Shown here one piece after another: positions 1 through 9,739 of a DNA stretch of 64,000 bases. The notes under the pieces are model-generated. The model saw only the letters and a program-made list of their open reading frames with translations. It was not told where the DNA came from and ran no database searches. The stretch is from Paenibacillus thiaminolyticus (GTDB taxonomy: Bacteria > Bacillota > Bacilli > Paenibacillales > Paenibacillaceae), in assembly GCF_007066085.1 (NCBI RefSeq), contig NZ_CP041405.1, positions 3,985,001 to 4,049,000 on the forward strand. Reading direction: 5' to 3'. Both the position numbers and the translations under genes were made by a program. Position 1 is the stretch's first letter, and every line of letters starts with the position of its first letter.

Positions 1-2212
<2,212 letters not shown>

Positions 2213-2267
2213 AAGTAAGATGATTCGCAAGACGAACTTTCGCATTCAGTTTTTAAGGTACAATGTC

Positions 2268-2296
2268 TTGATTTGAGCATGTGAATCGCGTATAAT
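2268..2296 (+). promoter_or_regulatory. sigma-A promoter for the tRNA cluster
   Basis: TTGATT at 2268-2273, a 17-base spacer, and a perfect TATAAT at 2291-2296, ending 29 bases before the first tRNA. The tRNA cluster therefore does not depend only on read-through from the 23S gene. Confidence 0.75.
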
Positions 2297-2325
2297 ACGG
2301 TGGACAGGCATTTTACATGCGATGT

Positions 2326-2414
2326 GGAGAGGTACCCAAGAGGCCGAAGGGGGCGCTTTGCTAAAGCGTTAGGGTGTAACAGCCGCGAGGGTTCGAATCC
2401 CTCTCTCTCCGCCA
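2326..2414 (+). tRNA. tRNA-Ser (GCU)
   Basis: Class II tRNA with a long variable arm. The acceptor stem GGAGAGG pairs with the 3' strand before GCCA, and the anticodon GCT sits in the loop tttgctaaa. CCA is encoded. First gene after the cluster promoter. Confidence 0.95.
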
Positions 2415-2439
2415 CAGTGATTTACACCCTTTATAATAT

Positions 2440-2516
2440 GGCGGCGTAGCTCAGCTGGCTAGAGCGTACGGTTCATACCCGTGAGGTCGGGGGTTCGATC
2501 CCCTCCGCCGCTACCA
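2440..2516 (+). tRNA. tRNA-Met (CAU), elongator type
   Basis: 77 bases with encoded CCA and anticodon CAT. The anticodon stem lacks the three consecutive G-C pairs of initiator tRNA, and position 1 can pair (G-U) with 72, so this is read as the elongator species. Confidence 0.92.
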
Positions 2517-2525
2517 ATTTCATAA

Positions 2526-2601
2526 GGACGCTTAGCTCAGCTGGGAGAGCATCTGCCTTACAAGCAGAGGGTCGGCGGTTCGATCCCGTCAGCGTCCACC
2601 A
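2526..2601 (+). tRNA. tRNA-Val (UAC)
   Basis: 76 bases, acceptor GGACGCT with matching 3' strand, anticodon TAC, encoded CCA. Confidence 0.95.
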
Positions 2602-2607
2602 TATTTT

Positions 2608-2683
2608 GCCGGTGTAGCTCAGTTGGTAGAGCGGCTGACTTGTAATCAGTAGGTCGTGGGTTCGACTCCTATCGCCGGCACCA
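2608..2683 (+). tRNA. tRNA-Thr (UGU)
   Basis: 76 bases, acceptor GCCGGTG, anticodon TGT, TpsiC arm with gggttcgactcc, encoded CCA. Only six bases separate it from tRNA-Val. Confidence 0.95.
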
Positions 2684-2692
2684 TTTAATCAA

Positions 2693-2769
2693 GGAGCTGT
2701 GGTGTAGAGGCCTAACATGCCTGCCTGTCACGCAGGAGAACGCGGGTTCGAATCCCGTCAGCTCCGCCA
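2693..2769 (+). tRNA. tRNA-Asp (GUC)
   Basis: 77 bases, acceptor GGAGCTG, anticodon GTC in the loop ctgtcac, encoded CCA. Confidence 0.95.
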
Positions 2770-2785
2770 TATTAATTATCGTCAG

Positions 2786-2821
2786 AGTGGCGACGCTTTA
2801 TGTGCACCACTTTATTTTTTT
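2786..2821 (+). terminator. weak hairpin and T-run inside the tRNA cluster
   Basis: AGTGG at 2786-2790 can pair with CCACT at 2807-2811 and is followed by a T-rich stretch. The loop is long (16 bases), so this may be a partial terminator or simply a processing spacer between tRNA-Asp and tRNA-Phe. Confidence 0.3.
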
Positions 2822-2835
2822 GAAAAGTTACATAT

Positions 2836-2911
<76 letters not shown>

Positions 2912-2921
2912 TCCATAACAT

Positions 2922-3007
2922 GGAGGATTAGCGAAGTGGCCAAACGCAGCAGACTGTAAATCTGTTCCCGTACGGGTTCGGTGGTTCGAATCCATCATCC
3001 TCCACCA
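2922..3007 (+). tRNA. tRNA-Tyr (GUA)
   Basis: 86 bases, class II with a long variable arm, acceptor GGAGGAT, anticodon GTA, encoded CCA. Confidence 0.95.
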
Positions 3008-3014
3008 TTTGTAA

Positions 3015-3090
3015 GAGCCATTAGCTCAGTTGGTAGAGCACCTGACTTTTAATCAGGGTGTCGAAGGTTCGAGTCCTTCATGGCTCACCA
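3015..3090 (+). tRNA. tRNA-Lys (UUU)
   Basis: 76 bases, acceptor GAGCCAT, anticodon TTT, encoded CCA. Last gene of the cluster; the terminator hairpin begins 15 bases later. Confidence 0.95.
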
Positions 3091-3104
3091 GTTTTTACTT
3101 CAAG

Positions 3105-3133
3105 ACTTCAGTAAATGGACTGAAGTTTTTTTT
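3105..3133 (+). terminator. Rho-independent terminator of the tRNA cluster
   Basis: ACTTCAG (3105-3111) pairs with CTGAAGT (3120-3126) around an 8-base loop and is followed by eight T residues. Confidence 0.9.
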
Positions 3134-3143
3134 GTTTTTTCGG

Positions 3144-3175
3144 CCGGGTTTGATCGAATCAAGCCCGGTCTTTTT
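3144..3175 (+). terminator. second terminator of the tRNA cluster
   Basis: CCGGGTTTGAT (3144-3154) pairs with ATCAAGCCCGG (3158-3168), followed by TCTTTTT. It backs up the hairpin just upstream. Confidence 0.88.
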
Positions 3176-3258
3176 GTGATCTGCAAGTGAAAAGATGCAA
3201 AGCAGGATTTTCCATGGCCTGTGTGCAATAGTAGAAGAACGAATACAACGGTTACCAA

Positions 3259-4935
3259 GTGCGTCGAGAGACAAGGGAGGGATCCGACATAGAACGCGAC
3301 GGAAGTGGAACGGAATATATAACGGCGCTCGTGCACCTTGCCGCTCGGGGCGATCGTAAGGCATTCGGCGAGTTGGTGCGTCGTCACCGCTCCCGGATGT
3401 TGGGCTGGGCGCGCCATTTCGTGAAGCAATCTGCGGCTGCGGAGGATATTGTGCAGGAAGCCTTGCTTCACTCCTACAACCGTCTTCATACGCTGCGGGA
3501 GCCGGAGAAGTTCGTCGGCTGGCTGCGCGCCATCGTTCGGAATCAAGCGCTAATGGAGCTGCGCCGGGCCAGGAAAGAATATCCTGTCGGCGCAGCTCCA
3601 TGGAATGCGGAAGAAAGTGCGGAGACCTTTTCTTCCCTGCTCCCTTCAGGGCAGGACCAGCATGGCATGACTGCGGAGGATCCGCTGTTGGCGGAACGGT
3701 CATGGGAAGAGATCCAGCGTCTATTGAGCAGACTCGGCGACCAGGAGCGCCGCGTGATGTATGCCCATGCGCTGGCGGGCCTATCTGTGCCCGAGACGGC
3801 AGAGGCGCTCGGAATGAAGAGCGGGGCGATCTATACCGCCTTGTCCCGCGGGAGGCGGAAGCTGGTCGAAGTCCGACTAGATGACGAAATCGAACAATAC
3901 GTTGCCGCCCGGAAGCGGCGCGCGGCAGCATGCTCGGCAGAGATACCTTCCGCCCGCTACCATTGGTTCGCGGGGGCCTATCATACGATGGCCGCCATGA
4001 TGCTGGAAACTATGCTGGCAAGCGGGCAGCGGGGAGTATCGTTAACGGATGTGATGGGGGCCACCGGACAGGCCTTCCGGCTATATGCCGCCCCTCGTTC
4101 CGGTCTCAGCAGCGTCTATGCGTACGATTGGGGGCGGGATGCCCAGACGGGCTGGAGACATCTTGGCTTCCATTCTTCCGTTCATGGCGGGGCAGGACAA
4201 CTCCTGACCCGGCCCGAACCGCTGCTGGAAGCGATGGAGCAGATGCAAGCGTCCATTGAACGGGGCATCCCGGTCATGGCCTGGAATGTGGCCAGTGCCG
4301 AGTTCGGTTTGATCAGCGGATTCGATGACAGGCGCGCAGAATGGTATGTAACCGATACAACCGCCCATCGCAAGCCGCTTCCGTACCGGAAGCTCGGCCG
4401 TCTTCATCCCGGGGCGGAATGGTTCGTGTCCATCCCTGGGACACGCCGGCCTGTCCTTCCGCAGGAGATGCTTCATCAGGTGCTGCTGCAGACCGTACGG
4501 CATGCGAAAGGAGAGGAGCCGGCTTACTTCGATGGCAGTCCGATTGGACTGGGCGTCTATGAATCGTGGCGTGATGCGCTGCGGAACGATGAGAATATAG
4601 ATATGTTGACGGTCGCCTTCCACTCGGCCTACGTGGCGGAAGCAAGAACGCATGCGGTGCATTTTCTGGAACAGCGGCTGCTTAACGGAATAGTAGGGAG
4701 CCTATGCCATTCAGCGGTGCCTGCCTTGCAGCAGGCTTTACTTTCTTATAGGGACACAGCAGAGGCGTGGAGGCAGCTGTCCCGTATTTTCCCGCTGACA
4801 CAGGGCGGGAGGCGGATGGAACCGGGTCCGCGCGACCGCGCGACCCGGCTGGTGGAACGGGCATGCCGGGCGGAAGAGAAGGCGGTGGAAGCTCTGGAGG
4901 AAGCGTCGGCGTGGCTGGAACGGGTGCAATCCTAA
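3259..4935 (+). CDS. sigma-70 family RNA polymerase sigma factor with a large BtrH-like C-terminal domain
   Basis: About 558 residues from GTG. Residues ~20-110 form sigma region 2 (AEDIVQEAL, WLRAIVRNQA). Residues ~145-205 form region 4 with a helix-turn-helix (LAGLSVPETAEALGMKSGAIYTALSRGRRKL). The remaining ~340 residues resemble the N-terminal domain of butirosin protein BtrH and C39-peptidase-like folds (YHTMAAMMLETML, VSLTDVMG, FGLISGFDD). The Cys usually found early in such domains is replaced in FAGAYHT, so a sensory rather than peptidase role is inferred. The start is unclear: GTG 3259 has no good SD, whereas a strong AAGGGAGGG at 3273-3281 lies seven bases before an in-frame ATA at 3289. 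No anti-sigma gene is adjacent. The sigma assignment is secure; the C-terminal assignment is from memory of the family. Confidence 0.8.
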   Translation: MRRETREGSDIERDGSGTEYITALVHLAARGDRKAFGELVRRHRSRMLGWARHFVKQSAAAEDIVQEALLHSYNRLHTLREPEKFVGWLRAIVRNQALMELRRARKEYPVGAAPWNAEESAETFSSLLPSGQDQHGMTAEDPLLAERSWEEIQRLLSRLGDQERRVMYAHALAGLSVPETAEALGMKSGAIYTALSRGRRKLVEVRLDDEIEQYVAARKRRAAACSAEIPSARYHWFAGAYHTMAAMMLETMLASGQRGVSLTDVMGATGQAFRLYAAPRSGLSSVYAYDWGRDAQTGWRHLGFHSSVHGGAGQLLTRPEPLLEAMEQMQASIERGIPVMAWNVASAEFGLISGFDDRRAEWYVTDTTAHRKPLPYRKLGRLHPGAEWFVSIPGTRRPVLPQEMLHQVLLQTVRHAKGEEPAYFDGSPIGLGVYESWRDALRNDENIDMLTVAFHSAYVAEARTHAVHFLEQRLLNGIVGSLCHSAVPALQQALLSYRDTAEAWRQLSRIFPLTQGGRRMEPGPRDRATRLVERACRAEEKAVEALEEASAWLERVQS

Positions 4936-5040
4936 AATAGATCAAAAAAATTTCTGAACGATGTAAGATATTGCGGATGTTCTGCAACTACTCTATGAAG
5001 GCAGCGATTGCCGGATATTACGATATAGGAGGCATTACCT

Positions 5041-6459
5041 ATGAGTTCATTCACGCAATCATCGCAATCCCATTCATCGATCCGCCCCATCCACAACCGG
5101 ATCGATGGCGTATTCGTTCATGTCAGCAATATTGAGCGCTCCGTCAACTGGTACCACCGGCTGTTCGACCGGCCCGAGCGTTCCTCCGCCACGGACAAGG
5201 TGCACTCCATCGCGATGGATGGCGGTTCCGATCTCATCCTTGATCAGCATGGTTATGACCGGGGGCTGGCGGTTGACGACCGGCCGCAGCTGATGCTCCA
5301 TTCCCCCGACGTGCATGCCGCGTACCGTCGGGTCAAGCAGCTCGGGCTCCCGGTGGAATGGGAGATCGAGGAATATCCGGGCATGGCTTTCTTTACCTTG
5401 CGCGATCCGGACGGCAATCTATTGATGATATGCGGTCAGCCGGGATCGAAGGAGGAGGAAGAACGGAGCGATGGTCCGGAGCCGATCCGTTATGACGGCG
5501 GGGGAACGTGGCTGACCGTATCCGATGAAGCGCCGCACAGCCGGCTTACCGCGGAAGGATTGGAGCTGACCGGCCGTGCGATGACGAAGGAGACCTATCC
5601 ATGCCCTCTGCGGCTGGAAGCTGTGCTCCGATTGGAAGGCGGAAGCCTGCGCCTGCTGCTGGGCGAGCACGGCCAAGTCACGTTTAATTACGGGCCGTCC
5701 TCGCATGGCGGAGTCGGTGATGAATGCTACATTCATCATCCGAGTCTGCCCAAAATGTTCAGCTACCCGCAGAAGGGTTCCATCCCGAACGGTCAATGGG
5801 TTCGGGTCGAATGGATCCTGCGCGAGCGCAGCATGGAGGTGTATGTGGACGGGCAGTTGTTCCATGCCCAGCAGGGTTACTTCGGGGATGCGGCAGGCCG
5901 TGCGGGAATCTGCTGCGACAACGGCAAGGTGACTATGCGCTCCTTCTTCCTTGAGCCGCTGGCGGCGGAACAGCAGGTTCCGCGCCTGGCGGTCGCCTCG
6001 CATTCGGATGAGCTGACGCCCGATGCCGCCTGCCATCCGGCCATGACGGAGCAGGGCTTGTGGCTGGCCCCCACCGCCGCATGGGGATATGCGAGTACCG
6101 CACAATCGTATCGGGTGCCTTGGGAGTGCCGAACGGTCGTACGTGCGGATACGGGATCGCTGATGCTGTATGGCGACACCTCGCTGCAGGTCAAATTCCA
6201 CCCGAGCGGAGACATCAGCGTGGCCGATGCGTCCGGTCCCGGGCAAGAAGTGTGGTTCACGGGCAAAGGGAAGCTGTCGGTGGACGGGATGTCCGAGGTG
6301 CTCTGGAAAGTGGAGGAGAACCGGCTGATGTTAACCGTTGACGGCGAGCCTCGAGTCGAGCACCAGGGTCACTATGGCGGCGGTCGTTACCGGGTTGGCA
6401 TTGGCCCGGATCAGGGCAGCGCGCTGACGGTCCACTCTTTCGATATTCGATTATTGTAA
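5041..6459 (+). CDS. VOC-domain protein fused to two jelly-roll (LamG/DUF1080-like) repeats
   Basis: 472 residues. Residues ~21-132 are a vicinal-oxygen-chelate (glyoxalase/bleomycin-resistance) domain, with the two half-domains and the usual end motif LRDPDGNLLMICG. Two beta-rich regions follow, ~150-305 and ~315-472, resembling concanavalin-like sugar or matrix-binding folds (WVRVEWILRERSMEVYVDGQ; LWKVEENRLMLTVDGE). No signal peptide is visible, so it should be cytosolic. GGAGG lies eight bases before the ATG. It sits 105 bases after the sigma-factor gene on the same strand and may share its transcript. The substrate is unknown; the VOC call is firm and the jelly-roll reading is inferred from pattern. 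Confidence 0.7.
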   Translation: MSSFTQSSQSHSSIRPIHNRIDGVFVHVSNIERSVNWYHRLFDRPERSSATDKVHSIAMDGGSDLILDQHGYDRGLAVDDRPQLMLHSPDVHAAYRRVKQLGLPVEWEIEEYPGMAFFTLRDPDGNLLMICGQPGSKEEEERSDGPEPIRYDGGGTWLTVSDEAPHSRLTAEGLELTGRAMTKETYPCPLRLEAVLRLEGGSLRLLLGEHGQVTFNYGPSSHGGVGDECYIHHPSLPKMFSYPQKGSIPNGQWVRVEWILRERSMEVYVDGQLFHAQQGYFGDAAGRAGICCDNGKVTMRSFFLEPLAAEQQVPRLAVASHSDELTPDAACHPAMTEQGLWLAPTAAWGYASTAQSYRVPWECRTVVRADTGSLMLYGDTSLQVKFHPSGDISVADASGPGQEVWFTGKGKLSVDGMSEVLWKVEENRLMLTVDGEPRVEHQGHYGGGRYRVGIGPDQGSALTVHSFDIRLL

Positions 6460-6478
6460 GCGACAGCGATATCTATAT

Positions 6479-6508
6479 CGGCCGATGCAGCCCCGGGCTC
6501 ATCGGCCG
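6479..6508 (+). repeat. perfect inverted repeat after the VOC gene
   Basis: CGGCCGATG (6479-6487) and CATCGGCCG (6500-6508) enclose a second short dyad (AGCCCCGGGCT). It lies 20 bases after a stop codon but has no T-run, so it is a terminator-like stem rather than a clear terminator. Confidence 0.5.
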
Positions 6509-6593
6509 TTCATCTGCATATGAAGACGGCCTGTCAGATATGCTACAATGAGAACCATAAAGAAGAAGGATAAGACGGGTGGAGAGATTCGGT

Positions 6594-7700
6594 ATGGATA
6601 AGCAAGCGCTGCAGCAGCAAATTGAACATATATTGGATGCCTCTCTGGAGAAGCTGTCCGTGCCTTCTGCGACATGGAGGGAATGGACTGGAGGAGAAGG
6701 GCTGGCGGACGGCCAGACGGCGGTCCTGGCGAAGCGGGGGAACGCCTGGTATATGCTATGGAAGCCGGGAACGGCGGTGACGGAAGTACTGAAGCTGGAA
6801 GGCCGAGAGCTTGCTGGTCAGGAGGAGCAATGGCTTCAGCTTATTTTGCGGATGGGGCACCGTTCGAAGTCTTCACTGGCCGCGGCGCATATCACCGATG
6901 AGCAGCAGGCCCACTTGTTCGGGCAATGGGTTGCTGACCGGGTGAAGGAAGGCGAACCGAATGCGGAAGTGCCGGACAGTTTTTCTTGGAAAAGTAAGCT
7001 GTTCATTCAGGTTGTCCCGTTCCTGCTCGTGGCGGAGCATGCTCATCGGGAGGCCCCTGCCTATCAAGAATTGTACAAATTGCTTCGTTCCTACTTCGGC
7101 GGCGAGGTCAATCTCATTCCGCTGTCAGATAAGGAATGGCTTATTCTGTGCCCGGAGCAGCTGACCCAGGCCGGATCCGGAGAAGACGAGAGCGAAGAGC
7201 GCGAGACGATGGAAGAGCTGCTCACCTCCTACTGTCTCGGTCTCTATGAGCTGCTATCGAGCGAATGGGTCGGAGAGAGCCACCTGACTATCGGATACCC
7301 GTTCACCCCGGTGAAGGGCATACCAGGCGTCGTATCCCAATTGAGAGAGACGCTCTATTTGGGACGGGCTTTTCATGTGACCGATACTATTCATCTGCCT
7401 TGGGAGCTCCATCTGGAGCGGCTGGTCAACAGCATTCCCGACGAGGTGCGCAAGCAGTTCCTGCAGCGAGTCGTCACGAAGGCCGAGAGCTTCGCGGATT
7501 CGGAGACGATGGCGACGCTGCAGCATTTTTTCCAATTCGACTGCAGCGTGAGCGAGACCGCCAAGCGGATGTATATCCATCGCAATACCCTTTTGTACCG
7601 ATTGGATAAGATCAAGCAGGAAACCGGGCTCGATGTGCGCAAATTTTCCGACGCGGTTTTAGTAAAGCTGATATTGCTATTGTATAAAGTAACAAAATAA
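6594..7700 (+). CDS. PucR/CdaR-type helix-turn-helix transcriptional regulator
   Basis: About 368 residues from ATG 6594 (GTG 6579 is an alternative with its own GAAGAAGGA). The C-terminal ~60 residues are the PucR-type HTH: a helix rich in CSVSETAKRMYIHRNTLLYRLDKI followed by KFSDAVLVKLILLLYK, the signature of the PucR C-terminal family. The N-terminal ~300 residues resemble the effector regions of these regulators but show no motif I can name. It ends 102 bases before msmX on the same strand, so control of the sugar-importer ATPase or of carbohydrate uptake is a reasonable inference. The effector is unknown. Confidence 0.75.
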   Translation: MDKQALQQQIEHILDASLEKLSVPSATWREWTGGEGLADGQTAVLAKRGNAWYMLWKPGTAVTEVLKLEGRELAGQEEQWLQLILRMGHRSKSSLAAAHITDEQQAHLFGQWVADRVKEGEPNAEVPDSFSWKSKLFIQVVPFLLVAEHAHREAPAYQELYKLLRSYFGGEVNLIPLSDKEWLILCPEQLTQAGSGEDESEERETMEELLTSYCLGLYELLSSEWVGESHLTIGYPFTPVKGIPGVVSQLRETLYLGRAFHVTDTIHLPWELHLERLVNSIPDEVRKQFLQRVVTKAESFADSETMATLQHFFQFDCSVSETAKRMYIHRNTLLYRLDKIKQETGLDVRKFSDAVLVKLILLLYKVTK

Positions 7701-7802
7701 GACGCTCATTTTTTGTGCATATTGTGAATGGTTATTTGTACAGGGTTCCGATACAATAAGAGTAACCGATTTCAGGAATATACGTATAAGGGGGAAACGC
7801 AC

Positions 7803-8924
7803 ATGGCAGGCGTTCGCTTAGAGCATATTTACAAAAAGTACCCGGGATCCGATAATCCAACCGTAAAAGACATCAACCTCGATATTCAGGACAAAGAGTT
7901 CCTCGTATTGGTTGGTCCGTCCGGTTGCGGTAAATCGACAACGCTTCGCATGATTGCAGGTCTGGAGGAAATCTCCGACGGGAAATTGTTCATTGGCGAC
8001 CGCCTTGTTAATGACGTGGCTCCAAAAGACCGCGACATCGCGATGGTGTTCCAATCCTACGCGTTGTATCCGCACATGAACGTATATCAAAACATGGCGT
8101 TCGGTCTGAAATTGCGTAAATTCAAAAAAGAAGACATCGACAAGCGCGTGCGCGAAGCAGCTCGCATTCTCGACATCGAGCATTTGCTGGATCGCAAGCC
8201 GAAGGCATTGTCCGGCGGTCAGCGTCAGCGTGTCGCTCTCGGCCGTGCTATCGTTCGTGAGCCGCAAGTGTTCCTGATGGACGAACCGCTCTCCAACTTG
8301 GACGCGAAGCTTCGTGGGCAGATGCGTTCCGAGATTACGAAATTGTCGAAGCGTCTGCAAACGACCGTTATCTACGTAACGCACGACCAGATCGAGGCAA
8401 TGACGATGGGCGATCGGATCGTCGTTATGAAGGACGGCATCATTCAACAAGCGGCAGCACCTGACGTGCTCTACAATAACCCGCTCAACATGTTCGTCGC
8501 AGGCTTCATCGGTTCCCCTACGATGAACTTCATCAAGGGCTCCCTGGTGGATGAGAACGGCACTACCCGCTTCAGAACGGCAGGTCTGGACGTTGCCGTG
8601 CCAGCAGGCAAGGCTCAAGTGCTGAAGGAAAAAGGCTACCTCAACAAAGAAGTCATTCTGGGCGTTCGTCCAGAGGACATTCATGAAGAGCCTGTCTTCC
8701 TGGAAGCTTCGCCGAACACCGTATTTACTGCGTCGATTGAAGTTACAGAGAACATGGGTCATGAAATGTTCCTGTACCTGACCGGCATCGGTACCGAGAC
8801 GGTTATCGCACGCGTAGACGGCCGCTCCAACTCGAGAGAAGGCCAGAACGTCAAGCTTGCTATCGATATGAACAAAGTACATGTTTTCGATACCGAGTCC
8901 GAATTGAACGTATTCGAAAACTAA
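7803..8924 (+). CDS. msmX: multi-sugar ABC transporter ATP-binding protein (MsmX/UgpC family)
   Basis: 373 residues from ATG 7803, which has AAGGGGGAAA just upstream; an upstream in-frame ATG at 7728 would add 25 residues unlike the family. Walker A GPSGCGKST at ~38-46, the ABC signature LSGGQRQRVALGRAI, Walker B VFLMDEP, the H-loop YVTHD, and a C-terminal TOBE-like regulatory domain. This family energises CUT1 importers for maltodextrins, arabinans and other oligosaccharides, and one ATPase serves several membrane complexes. The three CUT1 importers in this window (46.5, 53.7 and 62.6 kb) have no ATPase gene of their own, making them likely partners. Monocistronic, ending in a strong terminator. 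Confidence 0.92.
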   Translation: MAGVRLEHIYKKYPGSDNPTVKDINLDIQDKEFLVLVGPSGCGKSTTLRMIAGLEEISDGKLFIGDRLVNDVAPKDRDIAMVFQSYALYPHMNVYQNMAFGLKLRKFKKEDIDKRVREAARILDIEHLLDRKPKALSGGQRQRVALGRAIVREPQVFLMDEPLSNLDAKLRGQMRSEITKLSKRLQTTVIYVTHDQIEAMTMGDRIVVMKDGIIQQAAAPDVLYNNPLNMFVAGFIGSPTMNFIKGSLVDENGTTRFRTAGLDVAVPAGKAQVLKEKGYLNKEVILGVRPEDIHEEPVFLEASPNTVFTASIEVTENMGHEMFLYLTGIGTETVIARVDGRSNSREGQNVKLAIDMNKVHVFDTESELNVFEN

Positions 8925-8937
8925 TCCGATATAAGGA

Positions 8938-8973
8938 AAGCGGAGGTTCCCCGGCTGGGAGCCTCCGCTTTTG
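8938..8973 (+). terminator. terminator of msmX
   Basis: A 14-bp stem (AAGCGGAGGTTCCC at 8938-8951 with GGGAGCCTCCGCTT at 8957-8970, one G-T pair) is followed by TTTGG. Confidence 0.85.
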
Positions 8974-9167
8974 GTATATTTGTGGGCGAATGCGCCTGCG
9001 CCGTACACTGCGGGGCCGCAAGAGTGCGGCGCCAGTGGATGAGCACTCGCATGGGCAATAATGAACCGGATGAACTTGGCGCTCACTCGTTGAGTTGATA
9101 CGCCGGATGAATTCGTGCTGGCGCATGGGTTCGGAGCAACGCCTGCGTTCTGAGCATCGCATGATCT

Positions 9168-9313
9168 CGGCAAGTCCTTGAACCTCGCATGATCTCAGTA
9201 AGCCCTTGGGGCCTCGCAAGATGAAGCGAATCTAGTGAGCAAGCCCTCGAACTCCGCAATATGAAGCGGAACTAGTGAGCAAGCCCTCGAACTCCACAAT
9301 ATGAAGCGGAATT
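9168..9313. repeat. decayed tandem repeat array, ~40-bp unit
   Basis: Two units of exactly 40 bases (9234-9273 and 9274-9313) differ at only a few positions and share agtgagcaagccctcgaact. A shorter, more diverged unit lies at 9197-9233 and a fragment at 9168-9196. The surrounding spacer (8974-9739) has no supported gene on either strand. Confidence 0.75.
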
Positions 9314-9324
9314 AGTAAAAATGA

Positions 9325-9505
9325 TGCAAAATTACATTAATTTATCCTATTGTGAGTCAAATTGGGCAATATTCCTGCGAAATTACATCTTTTTTGGCTA
9401 ATCCTCACAATTCGAGGTGATGTGACCTGAAATTGATGTATATTTGCAGGATTCACTTTGGAGGCAAGCGGCGCCGGTTGGCAAAACTGCAATATTGCAG
9501 GAATT
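9325..9505. repeat. interspersed intergenic repeat, locus A
   Basis: Four copies of a motif whose forward form is close to TGTAATTTTGCAGGATT: reverse copies at 9325-9337 (partial) and 9371-9388 (ATTCCTGCGAAATTACAT), forward copies at 9436-9453 and 9486-9505. Reverse 9371-9388 and forward 9436-9453 could form a long imperfect stem with a ~47-base loop. The same motif recurs in the spacers at 27.1 and 50.6 kb. Confidence 0.65.
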
Positions 9506-9739
9506 TTGGTACAGCTTAATGGGGAATTCGCGTCACCCTGGTTCGTTCGAGATAGGGAACGTGATTCGCTGAAGAGCGCGTGGAGGGCCCCCTGGGGCCG
9601 TTCCCTGGGGCCGTACTTCCGAGTAAGGCGACCTCGTCCGTGGCTGTCAGTACAGCTGGCGCCCTTGCTGGCTGCGGAGCGGGAGCTGCTGTCTGTCGCT
9701 CTCCACCGCAATCCACCACTGTCCCGCAGCGCTACGTAT
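9506..9739. other. intergenic stretch without a recognisable gene
   Basis: Between the repeat region and the nikR stop. The only structure I see is a short direct repeat of ccctggggccgt around 9590-9614. No coding region with an SD, no RNA gene and no clear terminator for the nik operon are visible. Confidence 0.5.

Noticed and set aside
7818..9173. A 451-codon minus-strand open frame across msmX
   Set aside because: It is the antisense of the strongly conserved ATPase gene; codon pattern and lack of an SD mark it as a shadow.
9168..9313. Possible CRISPR array
   Set aside because: Units are directly adjacent with no unique spacers, and no cas genes are nearby; the other tandem arrays (26986-27060, 52165-52297) fail in the same way.
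8974..9739. Insertion sequence or transposon remnant in the repeat-rich spacer
   Set aside because: No transposase fragment, terminal inverted repeats or target-site duplication seen.
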